Shown here piece by piece: positions 50,958 to 60,021 of a DNA stretch of 64,000 nt (position 1 is the stretch's first letter; each line of letters begins with the position of its first letter). This DNA is from an uncultured archaeon. GTDB lineage: Archaea; Thermoplasmatota; Thermoplasmata; Thermoplasmatales; Thermoplasmataceae. The position numbers and the translations under genes are program-made. Below the pieces are notes generated by a model. The model saw only the letters and a program-made list of their open reading frames with translations. It made no database searches and was not told the DNA's origin. The DNA lies in assembly GCA_000965745.1 (NCBI GenBank), contig CP009479.1:940457-1004456 (forward strand), read 5' to 3'.

Positions 50958-52160
50958 TCACTTCATTTCTGCACCTCTAACCAGTACTTGCTTAATTCGT
51001 TCGGGCCTAGTCATTACACCTATATCATCCATCGGACTGCCCTCTACAAAAATTATATCTGCATCGTATCCAGGTGCAATCTTTCCAACCCTATATTTAG
51101 GACCTAGTGCATCTCCCGCAATCCCCGTTGCCGAATACAAAGCCTCCTCGGGAGTAAGTCCTCCTAAGTCAACGAGACATTCAAACTCCTTTCCATTGTT
51201 GCCATGGAGGTTAAAGGGGGTTCCAGCATCCGTGCCAAATCCAATTTTTAATTTGTGTTTCCTAGCAAGTCTCACACTTGAGCTGTGTGGATCCAAAGCC
51301 TCTGTTGCCTTTCTTACTGCCCACTCTGGGACTCCCGCATCTTTCCCGTATTTTGATGTCATCAGGGGTGAAACCATGGTTGGCACGATTGTCAAATTAT
51401 TGTTGCGGATTAGTGAGCATGCCTCGTCGTCCATGAACAGTGCGTGTTCAATAGTGTCGACCTTTGCGGTTGCCGCGTTTCTAATTCCTGCATTTGACTG
51501 AGCATGGGCGGCTACTTTTCTGAATTTGCTGTGGGATTCTTCAACTATGTTTTCGATCTCACCAACAGAAAACTGAGGTTCGCTCGGATCATCGTGTGGC
51601 GAAGTCCCACCTCCTGATACGTGTATCTTTATGACATCTGCACCTTGCTTTATTTGTTCTCTGACAGCCTTTCTGACCTCTACTTCACCATCACTAACTC
51701 TACCGTTTGAAAACGGTGTGTCTGCATGCCCTCCTGTTTCTGTAATAGGTCTGCCGGCAGCTATAACTCTTGGACCCTTTACAATATCATCGAGAATTGC
51801 CTCCTTCAGGGCTACTATCTGGTAACCGTTTGAACCTAGATCCCGCAACGTTGTGAAGCCTGCCATTAGGCTCTTATACGCATACTTGTAAGCCCTTATT
51901 GCACCATATTCTGTCTTTTCGACCAAAGACCTTGCAAGATTTGCTCCTGCAGTTGCAGATAGGTGAACGTGAAGGTCAATAAGACCTGGCATAACAAAGA
52001 ACCCTCTTGCATCGATAACCTTGTCGACTGAAGGATCCTCTTCAAAATTATCCATCAATTTTATTATTGACCCATTCTCAACCAGTATGGATCTGCTGTC
52101 AGCAATTCCCTCTTCTTCGACTCCAGTAAAAACTGAATCCGTCCTAATTAATACTCTCAT
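50958..52160 (-). CDS. Amidohydrolase family protein (prolidase/imidazolonepropionase-like), copy 2
   Basis: Second amidohydrolase, 400 residues, clearly related to its neighbour but not a recent duplicate. HxH is in FVMPGLIDLHVHLSATAG (about 56-73), the likely carbamylated lysine in QGADVIKIHVSGGGTSPHD, and histidines in KVAAHAQSN and VDTIEHALF, with Asp in IGFGTDAGTPF. This pattern is the Xaa-Pro dipeptidase/imidazolonepropionase-type of COG1228. Because it precedes copy 1 on the minus strand by about 60 bases, both may be on one transcript. Substrates probably amides or cyclic ureides (inference). Confidence 0.88.
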   Translation of the reverse strand: MRVLIRTDSVFTGVEEEGIADSRSILVENGSIIKLMDNFEEDPSVDKVIDARGFFVMPGLIDLHVHLSATAGANLARSLVEKTEYGAIRAYKYAYKSLMAGFTTLRDLGSNGYQIVALKEAILDDIVKGPRVIAAGRPITETGGHADTPFSNGRVSDGEVEVRKAVREQIKQGADVIKIHVSGGGTSPHDDPSEPQFSVGEIENIVEESHSKFRKVAAHAQSNAGIRNAATAKVDTIEHALFMDDEACSLIRNNNLTIVPTMVSPLMTSKYGKDAGVPEWAVRKATEALDPHSSSVRLARKHKLKIGFGTDAGTPFNLHGNNGKEFECLVDLGGLTPEEALYSATGIAGDALGPKYRVGKIAPGYDADIIFVEGSPMDDIGVMTRPERIKQVLVRGAEMK

Positions 52161-52241
52161 GTTCTATCCAATCTAGCAATATTCATGAAAATTATAATAC
52201 CTCCTGTAGCAGAATTATTGGTGAATCCCTGAATGCAACAA

Positions 52242-52247
52242 TTTTAA
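52242..52247 (+). promoter_or_regulatory. TATA-like promoter of the hydroxyacid oxidase gene
   Basis: TTTTAA within ATTTTAATGC is about 28 nt before the ATG at 52272; there is no Shine-Dalgarno. Confidence 0.45.
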
Positions 52248-52271
52248 TGCAACTTCCATCTTTTTGCCTAT

Positions 52272-53342
52272 ATGGTGTCCACCCCTGACCTTTCGAAACT
52301 GTGCCTGTTTTCAGACTGGGAAAGTGCCGCAAGTAAAGCACTCAGCAAGGAAAACTTTGATTATGTCCAGGAGGCTGCCGGTGATGAATTGACATCCAAG
52401 GATAACCGAAGCGATCTTGATAGATGCAAGATAATACCAAGAATATTGAGGGGGATAGCAGGTGTAGACACCTCAACATCTGTTCTCGGCATGAATCTTC
52501 CATCCCCGATAATGCTCGCACCCGTCGGGGGCCAAGAATTGTTCGATGCTGGTGGAGAGCTTTCAGTTGCAAAAGCCTCTTCCAGGCTGGGTATTCCAAT
52601 GGTCGTTAGCACGGTTTCATCCTACTCGCTCGAATCAATTTCCTCACAATTGGGAAATACTGACGGGATTTTCCAACTCTATATGTTCAACGATGACGAA
52701 TTTAATAGATCACTGGTTGAAAGAGCAGAAAATTCAGGATATAAGTCAATAATCTTTACTGTGGACGGTCCTACCATAGGGAGGAGGCCCAGAAGCATAA
52801 AGAACGGTTTCAGCAATGAAGGCCATACAAGCGGGAACATGTTCGGAAAAAACAATGAGAAAGCTCTGGGAAAGCAACTGAAACTGAAATGCGACATATC
52901 GTGGTCAGATGTTGACAAGCTCAGGGAATGGACCTCACTACCTGTTGTTCTGAAAGGAATTGTTAGCCCTCTGGACGCCACTGAAGCTATGGATCGGGGA
53001 GTGGACGGCATTGTGGTATCCAACCATGGGGGAAGGCAACTTGACGGTGCCATCTCTTCCATATCAGCCCTAGGGACTATTAATCGTGCCACTAAAGGCG
53101 AAATAACAATTCTTCTGGACGGTGGAATCAGATCCGGATCTGATATACTGAAGGCACTCTGCCTTGGCGCTGATGCAGTTCTGATTGGGAGACTGTACGT
53201 TTATGCACTATCGGTGGCAGGATCAAAAGGAGTTGAGAAAGCCTTAGTCGACCTTCTATCCGACCTGCAGATATCAATGCTGAACTCTGGAATTTCTTCA
53301 GTAAAGGAAGCCGATCCTTCCTATATAACTGGACCAGCGTAA
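52272..53342 (+). CDS. FMN-dependent alpha-hydroxy acid oxidase/dehydrogenase
   Basis: Flavoenzyme of the glycolate/lactate/mandelate oxidase family, 356 residues, a TIM barrel. Family signs are EAAGDELTSKDNRS at the N-terminus, IMLAPVGGQELFDAGGELSV (usual IAPTAMQRLAHPDGE), VSTVSSYSLESI, the catalytic histidine and substrate arginine in VVSNHGGRQLDGA (about 255), and the phosphate-binding LLDGGIRSGSDILKALCLGA. It oxidises an L-2-hydroxyacid to the 2-oxo acid, passing electrons to oxygen or quinone. In this cluster it could act before the aldolase-type enzymes (inference). Confidence 0.9.
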   Translation: MVSTPDLSKLCLFSDWESAASKALSKENFDYVQEAAGDELTSKDNRSDLDRCKIIPRILRGIAGVDTSTSVLGMNLPSPIMLAPVGGQELFDAGGELSVAKASSRLGIPMVVSTVSSYSLESISSQLGNTDGIFQLYMFNDDEFNRSLVERAENSGYKSIIFTVDGPTIGRRPRSIKNGFSNEGHTSGNMFGKNNEKALGKQLKLKCDISWSDVDKLREWTSLPVVLKGIVSPLDATEAMDRGVDGIVVSNHGGRQLDGAISSISALGTINRATKGEITILLDGGIRSGSDILKALCLGADAVLIGRLYVYALSVAGSKGVEKALVDLLSDLQISMLNSGISSVKEADPSYITGPA

Positions 53343-53398
53343 TCACAAAGCAGCATTTCTAGAAATACATAAGATGCCGATAAGAAGAAAAATAGAAA

Positions 53399-54451
53399 TT
53401 ATCTGGACGGGGCGTCCTTCACATAACTTCTCAGTTTCCCTAGGCCCTCGACTTCACAATCAAGGAAATCTCCATCCTTGAGGAAGAACGGTTCAGGATC
53501 CGGTTTTCTGAAAGCTGCCACACCAGATATAGTTCCTGTGGATATCATGTCTCCGGGATTCAGAGTTACCCATGAATACCTTTCCACAATCTGCTCCAGC
53601 TTGACACTGAGCTTATTTGTAGATCCCATCTGCCTTGGATCATCATTGACTCTGAGTTCCATCGTCATGTTGTGGGGGTCTTTTACGTATCTGTAGGGAA
53701 CGAGAGTGGGCCCGAGAGGTGCAAACGTGTCAAGATTCTTGCCCAGATTCAGGAGACCATTCTTCATCTCTTCCTTCTGGAGGTCCCTGGCGGTAACATC
53801 GTTGAATACAGTGAAACCGAAAATGCCCTCTTTCGCCTCATCAAGGCGGGCATTCTTCAGCTTCTTGCCAATGATTATGGCGACTTCAAGCTCGTGGTCG
53901 AGCTTCTTTGTGAAGGAGGGCTTTTCAATAACCTTGTCGTGCCCAATTACGGAATCAGGATTCTTGAGAAAAGATATCCACTCAGGTATGGGGAATGGCC
54001 AGTCAGCAGCAGTCCCTTCCTTTGCGTGTTCTCTGAAGTTCCCCGCTGTGTGTATGATCTTCCCGGGCCTTAGAGGGGCGTGGAGGATAACATCACTTAT
54101 CTTGACAACAAAGCCCTCTTTCTCAGCGAGCTTCTCCAGATCACTCTCACTCATCCCGGAAAAGTGTTTGAAAACCTCATCAACATGGTCCATTGCATGG
54201 GGGCCAGCCTGGATCAATTTATGCATATCAGTTGGTGCGTGGGCATCGGAATAGCATGTTCCCTTGAGATCCTTGCCCCCTTTGTTCTCGACAAAATGCC
54301 TGCTGCCAAGATTGAGGTCAACTATGTGATCTCCAACTACGAATCCTGTCCTGCACACTCCAAGCCTGTCTCTTGAATATGTTACAAGCCTGAGTACGCC
54401 ATCATTTTTTGAGGTGTATTTTCCATATATCGTCGACGCCATGAAAATCAT
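53399..54451 (-). CDS. Fumarylacetoacetate hydrolase (FAH) family protein
   Basis: FAH-fold enzyme, 350 residues. The metal ligands are in KKLDHELEVAIIIGKKLKNA (two glutamates, about 190-210) and FGFTVFNDVTARDLQKEEM (aspartate); the catalytic region at the start of the domain is IIHTAGNFREHAKEG, and the C-terminal NPGDMISTGTISGVAAF is standard. Members hydrolyse C-C bonds of acylpyruvates, or hydrate, decarboxylate or isomerise 2-oxo dioic acids. The N-terminal 130 residues correspond to the longer FAH type. It suggests that ring-opened or 2-oxo dicarboxylic intermediates occur (inference). Confidence 0.9.
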   Translation of the reverse strand: MIFMASTIYGKYTSKNDGVLRLVTYSRDRLGVCRTGFVVGDHIVDLNLGSRHFVENKGGKDLKGTCYSDAHAPTDMHKLIQAGPHAMDHVDEVFKHFSGMSESDLEKLAEKEGFVVKISDVILHAPLRPGKIIHTAGNFREHAKEGTAADWPFPIPEWISFLKNPDSVIGHDKVIEKPSFTKKLDHELEVAIIIGKKLKNARLDEAKEGIFGFTVFNDVTARDLQKEEMKNGLLNLGKNLDTFAPLGPTLVPYRYVKDPHNMTMELRVNDDPRQMGSTNKLSVKLEQIVERYSWVTLNPGDMISTGTISGVAAFRKPDPEPFFLKDGDFLDCEVEGLGKLRSYVKDAPSR

Positions 54452-54602
54452 TCACATATGATTAGTCTCTACTAATAATTTGCGCGTCGTACCTAGACAC
54501 ACATCACTCCTGTCCCGTTATATCCTTACTTTCCAGGATTTTTACCATGCACATGCATCTGATAAAAACAGCACGTTACAGCATATGTGAGAATGGCAAA
54601 GG

Positions 54603-54610
54603 TTAAAAAA
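54603..54610 (+). promoter_or_regulatory. TATA-like promoter of the isolated molybdenum hydroxylase subunit gene
   Basis: TTAAAAAA is centred about 24 nt before the ATG at 54630, the spacing for a leaderless message, and supports this start over an ATG five codons later. Confidence 0.45.
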
Positions 54611-54629
54611 GAGACAGGCGATAAGCTTC

Positions 54630-57035
54630 ATGAGGCGCAAGTATATGGAGGTTACAAAAGAAATAGAGGTCACCCGCAGGCCTGAAACCATGCCTAAAAA
54701 ATATACAGGCAAAGGGATCAAAAGAAAGCACTCATACTCACTTATACAGGGAAAAGGAACATTTGCAGAAGACGTTGACCCTCCGAGAGGAACGTTTTAC
54801 GTGAGCTTTGTAAGATCCCCCTTTGCAAGAGCCAAGATTCTTAGTATTGATACTTCAAAAGCGCTGGAGCTGGAGGGAGTCATAGAAGTCTTCACAGGTG
54901 AGGATTTCCCGGACGTCAGCCTCGGTTACTGGATGCATCTTCCAACGCTTATGGAACCTAGGAGAAGACCACTGGCGATCGACCATGTGATGTACAACGG
55001 TGAACCTGTTGTAGCAGTTGTTGCCGTTGATCAGTATACAGCAGAAGATGCCGCTGAACTCGTGGAAGTCAACTATGAGCCGGAAGACCCTGTTCTTGAT
55101 CCATTCGAAGCCATCGCAAACCCTGGGAAGAAGATATTTGATGACATGAAAGACAACATTCTCTATACAGACAGTTACTCATCGACTTCAGACCTGCAGG
55201 AGATAATCAACAACTGCGCCCTGGTTATTGAAGAAACGTACAAGAACGGAAGAAGCACAACAATAACGCTTGAACCCAGGGTCCAGATCGCTTCTTACGA
55301 CGGGGACCGGCTGGATATCTGGAGCACTACCCAGTACCCTCACGTCCTCAGGACATACATTTCTGAAATGCTTGACATTTCCGAAGGCCGGGTAAGAGTT
55401 TACGCCCTCGACGTGGGCGGAGGATGGGGGCCAAAATCGGCTGTATTCAGTGATGACGCTACTGTTTATGCTATAGCTGTAAAGATGAAGGCTACAGTGA
55501 AATGGGTTGAAACCAGGACCGAAGACCTTCTTACAACTGGCCACGAGAGGGACCAGATTCACAAGATAAGGGCAGGGTACAACAAGAATGGCAGACTCGT
55601 GGCTTTCTATGACGAGATGGTTGCAGACGTCGGAGCCGGTACCACGTTCTGGGCAGAGGTCCAGCCGGCTATGGTTGCTTCAGTAACTGTTCCCGGACCT
55701 TACAAGTTTGCAAACTATGGCTTCGATCTTAAGGCTGTTACAACCAACAAGGCCCCATGGTCTCCGAACGTAGGATTTGGGCGGCCTATAGCAGCTCTGG
55801 TTATGGAAAGGACAATGGACATGGCGGCCAGAAAGCTGAACATGGATCCAGCCCAAATAAGAAAAATAAACCTGGTCCATAAGGACGAATACCCATACAA
55901 GAGCCCCTCAAGAGTTGTTTATGACAGCGGAGATTACGAAGGGGGTCTTGAGAAGCTCAAAGAGATAATGCACTATGACGATCTAATCAAGCTCAGGAAT
56001 CAGAAGAGAAAAGAGGGAAAATATCTCGGAATCGGGCTGGGCGTTTACTCTGAATATACTGCTCCCTCATCGTTCAGGCTACAGAAAATCCTTGGATGGG
56101 AAGTAGGCGGATATGAAAAAGCAGTGATCAAGGTCTCCCCCAGCGGCAAGGTTACGGTAAACCTTGGTGTGATGGACAGCGGGCAGGGCCATGATACTGT
56201 ATATGCACAAGTGGCTGCGGATGGCCTTGGTGTTGACATAGATGATGTATTTGTCTACGAAGGCGACACGGAGCGAGACCCGTACGGATTCGGCTCCTGG
56301 GCCAGCAGATCAACGGTTACAGCAGGAAATGCTGTCCTCCTCGCAGCAGAGAAGGTCAGGAAGAAGGTGCTCAGAATAGCAGCTCACAGCATGGGTACGG
56401 ATGTTGAACATCTTGAAATCTCAGGAGGGGTGATAAGAAGCAGGAAATCCTCAAAAACGATGACCCTTGAGGAGGTCGCAAAGATTGCATACAGGAGATC
56501 TGTGGAACTCCCTGAAGGTGAAGAGCCCGAGATCGAGGAACATGCAATATTTGAATCACCCAATGAAAACACCGTAGTGAGTTACGCCTGGCATGGGGTA
56601 CTGGCTGAAGTCGATCCTGAAGTAGGAGAGATAAGACTTCTGAAATATTACGTGGTTGACGATGCAGGTGTGATCATCAACCCACTGAGTGCAGAGGGCC
56701 AGGTTCATGGCTCCACCATAGCTCACGGGATGCAGCAGACCTTCCATGAGCTGAAGTACAACGAAGAGGGAGTGCTTATGACATCCAACTTCTGGGATTA
56801 CATCCCGATTTCAACGCTGGATGTCCCTGAGGTATTTGAGATCGCAAACCTCGAAAGCCCTTCAACCACTCCGGGAGGCTATAAGGGGATGGGAGAAGGT
56901 GGTGCTATAGGAGCACCTCCTGCTATCTCAAACGCAATATCGGACGCACTCTCGCCCCTTGGAATAGAGATAAAGAAAATCCCGATTTCCTGGGAAGATG
57001 TTTGGGATCTGGTTCAGGAGAAGAGGAACCAGTAA
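54630..57035 (+). CDS. Molybdenum hydroxylase large subunit, isolated (xanthine dehydrogenase family)
   Basis: Second molybdopterin large subunit, 801 residues. The start of the domain is QGKGTFAEDVDPPRGTFYVS; cofactor motifs are DVGGGWGPKSAVFSDDA, MDSGQGHDTVYAQVAAD and, near the end, GYKGMGEGGAIGAPPAISNA with the catalytic glutamate. The active-site loop reads APWSPNVGFGRPIAAL, unlike both CO dehydrogenase forms and unlike the TGPVRGYSR loop of the copy at 40094. No FAD or FeS subunit gene adjoins it, so it would have to share CoxM/CoxS-like partners from the operon 12 kb away or elsewhere. Flanked by a divergent FAH gene and an APC permease gene. Confidence 0.9.
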   Translation: MRRKYMEVTKEIEVTRRPETMPKKYTGKGIKRKHSYSLIQGKGTFAEDVDPPRGTFYVSFVRSPFARAKILSIDTSKALELEGVIEVFTGEDFPDVSLGYWMHLPTLMEPRRRPLAIDHVMYNGEPVVAVVAVDQYTAEDAAELVEVNYEPEDPVLDPFEAIANPGKKIFDDMKDNILYTDSYSSTSDLQEIINNCALVIEETYKNGRSTTITLEPRVQIASYDGDRLDIWSTTQYPHVLRTYISEMLDISEGRVRVYALDVGGGWGPKSAVFSDDATVYAIAVKMKATVKWVETRTEDLLTTGHERDQIHKIRAGYNKNGRLVAFYDEMVADVGAGTTFWAEVQPAMVASVTVPGPYKFANYGFDLKAVTTNKAPWSPNVGFGRPIAALVMERTMDMAARKLNMDPAQIRKINLVHKDEYPYKSPSRVVYDSGDYEGGLEKLKEIMHYDDLIKLRNQKRKEGKYLGIGLGVYSEYTAPSSFRLQKILGWEVGGYEKAVIKVSPSGKVTVNLGVMDSGQGHDTVYAQVAADGLGVDIDDVFVYEGDTERDPYGFGSWASRSTVTAGNAVLLAAEKVRKKVLRIAAHSMGTDVEHLEISGGVIRSRKSSKTMTLEEVAKIAYRRSVELPEGEEPEIEEHAIFESPNENTVVSYAWHGVLAEVDPEVGEIRLLKYYVVDDAGVIINPLSAEGQVHGSTIAHGMQQTFHELKYNEEGVLMTSNFWDYIPISTLDVPEVFEIANLESPSTTPGGYKGMGEGGAIGAPPAISNAISDALSPLGIEIKKIPISWEDVWDLVQEKRNQ

Positions 57036-57061
57036 ATTTACACTTTTACCACTATTTTCAA

Positions 57062-57070
57062 TTTTTTTTT
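57062..57070 (+). terminator. T-run terminator
   Basis: Nine T residues about 30 bases after the stop codon of the molybdenum hydroxylase subunit. The rest of the 225-base gap to the permease gene is A/T-rich and carries only the promoter and operator described separately. Confidence 0.45.
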
Positions 57071-57232
57071 GCACCGTTTTCCTCGGGGATTTCAGTTCCT
57101 CATTTTCGACAGATATGCTCTCTAATTCAGGGGGCAGGTCCTAAACAAACGGATTCTCTTATTTTGTCCAAATATGTCCTGATATATTTATTTAAAATTA
57201 TTGACCAATTCAAAATCCGCAGGTACAAAGGA

Positions 57233-57240
57233 TTTTATAC
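57233..57240 (+). promoter_or_regulatory. TATA-like promoter of APC permease gene 57261
   Basis: TTTTATAC centred about 25 nt before the ATG at 57261 indicates a leaderless transcript starting inside the inverted repeats at 57247-57270. Confidence 0.5.
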
Positions 57241-57246
57241 ACATCG

Positions 57247-57270
57247 AACGTTAACGTTACATGGTAACGT
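57247..57270. promoter_or_regulatory. Overlapping inverted repeats across the start codon of the APC permease gene
   Basis: AACGTTAACGTT (57247-57258) is a perfect palindrome. ACGTTAC at 57254-57260 and GTAACGT at 57264-57270 are perfect arms around the start codon ATG at 57261-57263. Together they give three ACGTT-type half-sites just downstream of the TATA box, covering the probable transcription start, as expected for a repressor operator. Confidence 0.45.
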
Positions 57271-58700
57271 CTGACTCTCCAGAGCGTCTAAAGAAAACAA
57301 ACGTGGGGACTTTCGGCCTGTTCTTTCAGGGGTTAGGGCAGGAAGCGCCAATAGCTATTTTCATTGGATCAGTGACTGGGGCTGCAGCTTTCGCACTGGG
57401 CGCAACACCTCTCGCATTCATAATCGGGATGCTGGCATCGCTGCTCTCTGGGAACAGTATCTATCAGTTCTCAAAGAAGGTCGCGCATGCGGGAGGGTAC
57501 TCAGCATACGTAAACAAAGGACTTGGTAAAGCATTAGCGGCTTTCACCGGCTATCTGTATGTGCTTTACGAACTCGTGGGACCAGCTTTCATTGTATTGA
57601 TCTACCTGTGGACTTTCAGCGGCTCAATTAATGCGGTTTTTGGAACAGCACTTCCTAATTCTGTAGGGATCATTTATGTGGCTGTCGCCTTAGTTGCAGC
57701 TTTTGTAGTAGTTTTCAGAGGTCTAAGGCTGTCGGTTCTTGCATTGACCATACTTGGAATAATACAGTTTGCAATTGTGTTTGTAATATCATCCATATTG
57801 CTGGTGAAATCCCCTGTCATCACCACCCAGCCTTTCAGCCCCGCAGTGGCGTTTGGCGGATGGCATGGCCTCTTCCTGGGATTCATAACAGGAAGTTATG
57901 GGGCATATGCAGGCTATGGCAGTGTGGTCCCACTTGGGGAGGAAGTCAAGTCCCCACACAAGTCGATAGGAAGAGCAGTTGTGCTTATTATTGTGATAAT
58001 GGGTATAACATACATATTCAGCTCATTCGCCATGGTAAGCTCATGGGGAATTTCTGCCATGTCAGGCTTTTCCAATTCCGGATTCCCGGGAGCAATACTG
58101 GCAGGAAAATACATCGGACTGTCCTCCGAGGCCGTGGTCATTTTGGTTTACAATGCCGTCATATTCACGCCGCTGGTTACAATGCTGACAGCCTGTTCAA
58201 GAATGATGTATTCCCTCAGCAGGCAGGATCTTTTGCCTAAGAGGCTTTCAAGGGTGCACAGAAAATTCGGGACACCAAGTAACGCAGTGCTGCTATCAAC
58301 CCTGCTCATCACCCTTATAATAATAGTGGATGGTGCAATTTTCTGGTCCTCTTTCGGTTTCCAGTTGGGTGTGTTCTTTGCGTGGATAATTCTGGAGATC
58401 ATATGGTCCCTCTCAACATTGGTAATACATGTTCTGGTCAACACATCGCTTTCCGTGGAGGCTGCAAGGGGCTTCAGGGCAAGGGAAATTTTCACGCATT
58501 TCGTGTTTCCCACAGCTGCATCGCTCATAATAGTGCTGGCAATCTCATTCTCTTTCCAGGGAATGTCAATGCCCATAACACTTGCGCCGATCACCCTTGT
58601 CGTATACATGCTGACAACACTCGGTGTAATGTGGCTACAGAAGGCGAAGGTCAGAGTACTGAAGTTTGAGGATGCAGTTGACCTTACTGAGGCATCATAA
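57261..58700 (+). CDS. APC superfamily amino acid permease
   Basis: Amino acid/polyamine/organocation permease, 479 residues and twelve helices. Near the N-terminus NVGTFGLFFQGLGQEAPIAI replaces the usual substrate-binding break of helix 1; helix 6 carries YGAYAGYGSVVPLGEEVKSP and the motif after helix 8 TACSRMMYSLSRQDLLPKRL is typical of APC carriers (SRMLYALSRDGLLP-like). Substrate not identified; relatives take up amino acids, amines or urea-like compounds. Probably controlled by a repressor acting on the repeats over its start codon. Convergent with the threonine-synthase-like gene. Confidence 0.88.
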   Translation: MVTSDSPERLKKTNVGTFGLFFQGLGQEAPIAIFIGSVTGAAAFALGATPLAFIIGMLASLLSGNSIYQFSKKVAHAGGYSAYVNKGLGKALAAFTGYLYVLYELVGPAFIVLIYLWTFSGSINAVFGTALPNSVGIIYVAVALVAAFVVVFRGLRLSVLALTILGIIQFAIVFVISSILLVKSPVITTQPFSPAVAFGGWHGLFLGFITGSYGAYAGYGSVVPLGEEVKSPHKSIGRAVVLIIVIMGITYIFSSFAMVSSWGISAMSGFSNSGFPGAILAGKYIGLSSEAVVILVYNAVIFTPLVTMLTACSRMMYSLSRQDLLPKRLSRVHRKFGTPSNAVLLSTLLITLIIIVDGAIFWSSFGFQLGVFFAWIILEIIWSLSTLVIHVLVNTSLSVEAARGFRAREIFTHFVFPTAASLIIVLAISFSFQGMSMPITLAPITLVVYMLTTLGVMWLQKAKVRVLKFEDAVDLTEAS

Positions 58701-58724
58701 AATTTTTAAATTGTTTCAGGGGAC

Positions 58725-59957
58725 CTAAACAAGCCCCTTTATTTTTTCAGACAGTTCATCAACGGAATTCATCAGAGTAACCTGTTCTGCGGACGTAAAT
58801 CTCGGGACATAGTCCTTGAACCCGTTTCCTGTTATCATGGCCGAAACAGTTTCATCTCCTCTGATTCTCCCGTCTGATATGGCCCTTTTCACTGCTGCAA
58901 GTGCTGTGGCTGACGACATCTCGGAAAATATACCTTCTCTTTTCGCTATTTCCTTCTGTGCATCCATGATCTCAGCATCGGTCACAGTGATCCCGAATCC
59001 TCCGGATCCTTTTACGGCCATTAGGGGATGATTTGCGCCGAAGTTAACTCTGAGTGCTCCTGCGATTGTATCAGCAGTCTCTGTGTCTTCAACCGAATCG
59101 AGTTTTCTGTCGATTGCCTGCACAAGTGGGTTGGCTCCTGCTCCCTGGACGGGGACCATCTTAGGTATGCTGTCCACAAGCCCGAGCTCCTTAAGCTCGG
59201 AAAATCCCTTGAAAATGGCGTAGAGGAGATCTCCACCGGCAGTGGGGACTATAATGTAGTCAGGGGTATGGGTTGCAGCAATTTCATAGGCGACAGTCTT
59301 GAGCGCGTCGAGTGCAAGTGGGTTGAAGGGAGCCCAAACAAACCCGTTGTGCCAGGTGGGAAGTGCTTCCTGAACCTTCTGGAGTGCCTTAAACAGGCTA
59401 TCCTTCGTGGAGAAAAGATTTCTCACCCTGATGATGGTGGGATCGTACATTGAAATCTGGCCAAGTTTTGATATTGTAGAGTCTTCCCTTACGAGGAGAA
59501 GTGATTTTATTCCCCCTCTTGCAGCATACGTAGAAATGGCGGCTGCAGCATTTCCGGAGGAAGCCGTAAAAATGCCTTCCTTATGCCATTCCTTCACGAG
59601 AGAAACCTCCATGGAACCGACCCTGTCCTTGAACGACCCGCTTGGGTTCTGACCTTCCAGTTTGCACCAGAGATTTGATGCACCTATCTCTTTCCCATAG
59701 GATTTCGCCTCTACATACGGTGTCCATCCTTCGTTAAGTGAAGTAATATTTTCTGGAGATACGGGCGGGAACAGGTCTTTAAAGTGCCAGATCGATCTTC
59801 CTCTGTTTTTCAGGTCGATCTCAACATCATCGAGGTTGTACCTTCCTGTCAAAATTCCGCCGCATGACTCGCATACAGACAAAGTTGTTGAATCATATGC
59901 CTTCCCGCACTCAAGGCAAACCAAGCCTTCGTATGAATTCCCGCTCATGCCCTGCAT
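58725..59957 (-). CDS. thrC: Threonine synthase-like PLP enzyme
   Basis: Fold type II PLP enzyme of the threonine synthase family, 410 residues. It starts with a zinc ribbon (CLECGKAYDSTTLSVCESCG, about 14-33) found in archaeal and plant-like threonine synthases, followed by SLNEGWTPYVEAKSYG. The PLP lysine is in NPSGSFKDRVGSMEVSLVKE and the phosphate loop in IIVPTAGGDLLYAIFKGFSE. TASSGNAAAAISTYAARGG is also typical. It converts O-phosphohomoserine to threonine, or in this setting could be a related beta/gamma-replacing enzyme; no other threonine gene is near. Probably last gene of a minus-strand unit. Confidence 0.82.
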   Translation of the reverse strand: MQGMSGNSYEGLVCLECGKAYDSTTLSVCESCGGILTGRYNLDDVEIDLKNRGRSIWHFKDLFPPVSPENITSLNEGWTPYVEAKSYGKEIGASNLWCKLEGQNPSGSFKDRVGSMEVSLVKEWHKEGIFTASSGNAAAAISTYAARGGIKSLLLVREDSTISKLGQISMYDPTIIRVRNLFSTKDSLFKALQKVQEALPTWHNGFVWAPFNPLALDALKTVAYEIAATHTPDYIIVPTAGGDLLYAIFKGFSELKELGLVDSIPKMVPVQGAGANPLVQAIDRKLDSVEDTETADTIAGALRVNFGANHPLMAVKGSGGFGITVTDAEIMDAQKEIAKREGIFSEMSSATALAAVKRAISDGRIRGDETVSAMITGNGFKDYVPRFTSAEQVTLMNSVDELSEKIKGLV

Positions 59958-60021
59958 ATCGGCATATGAGCTAATTAACGTTTCTTTCTGGAGCTCAGAC
60001 CAGGCTTAAGATATTGCATTA

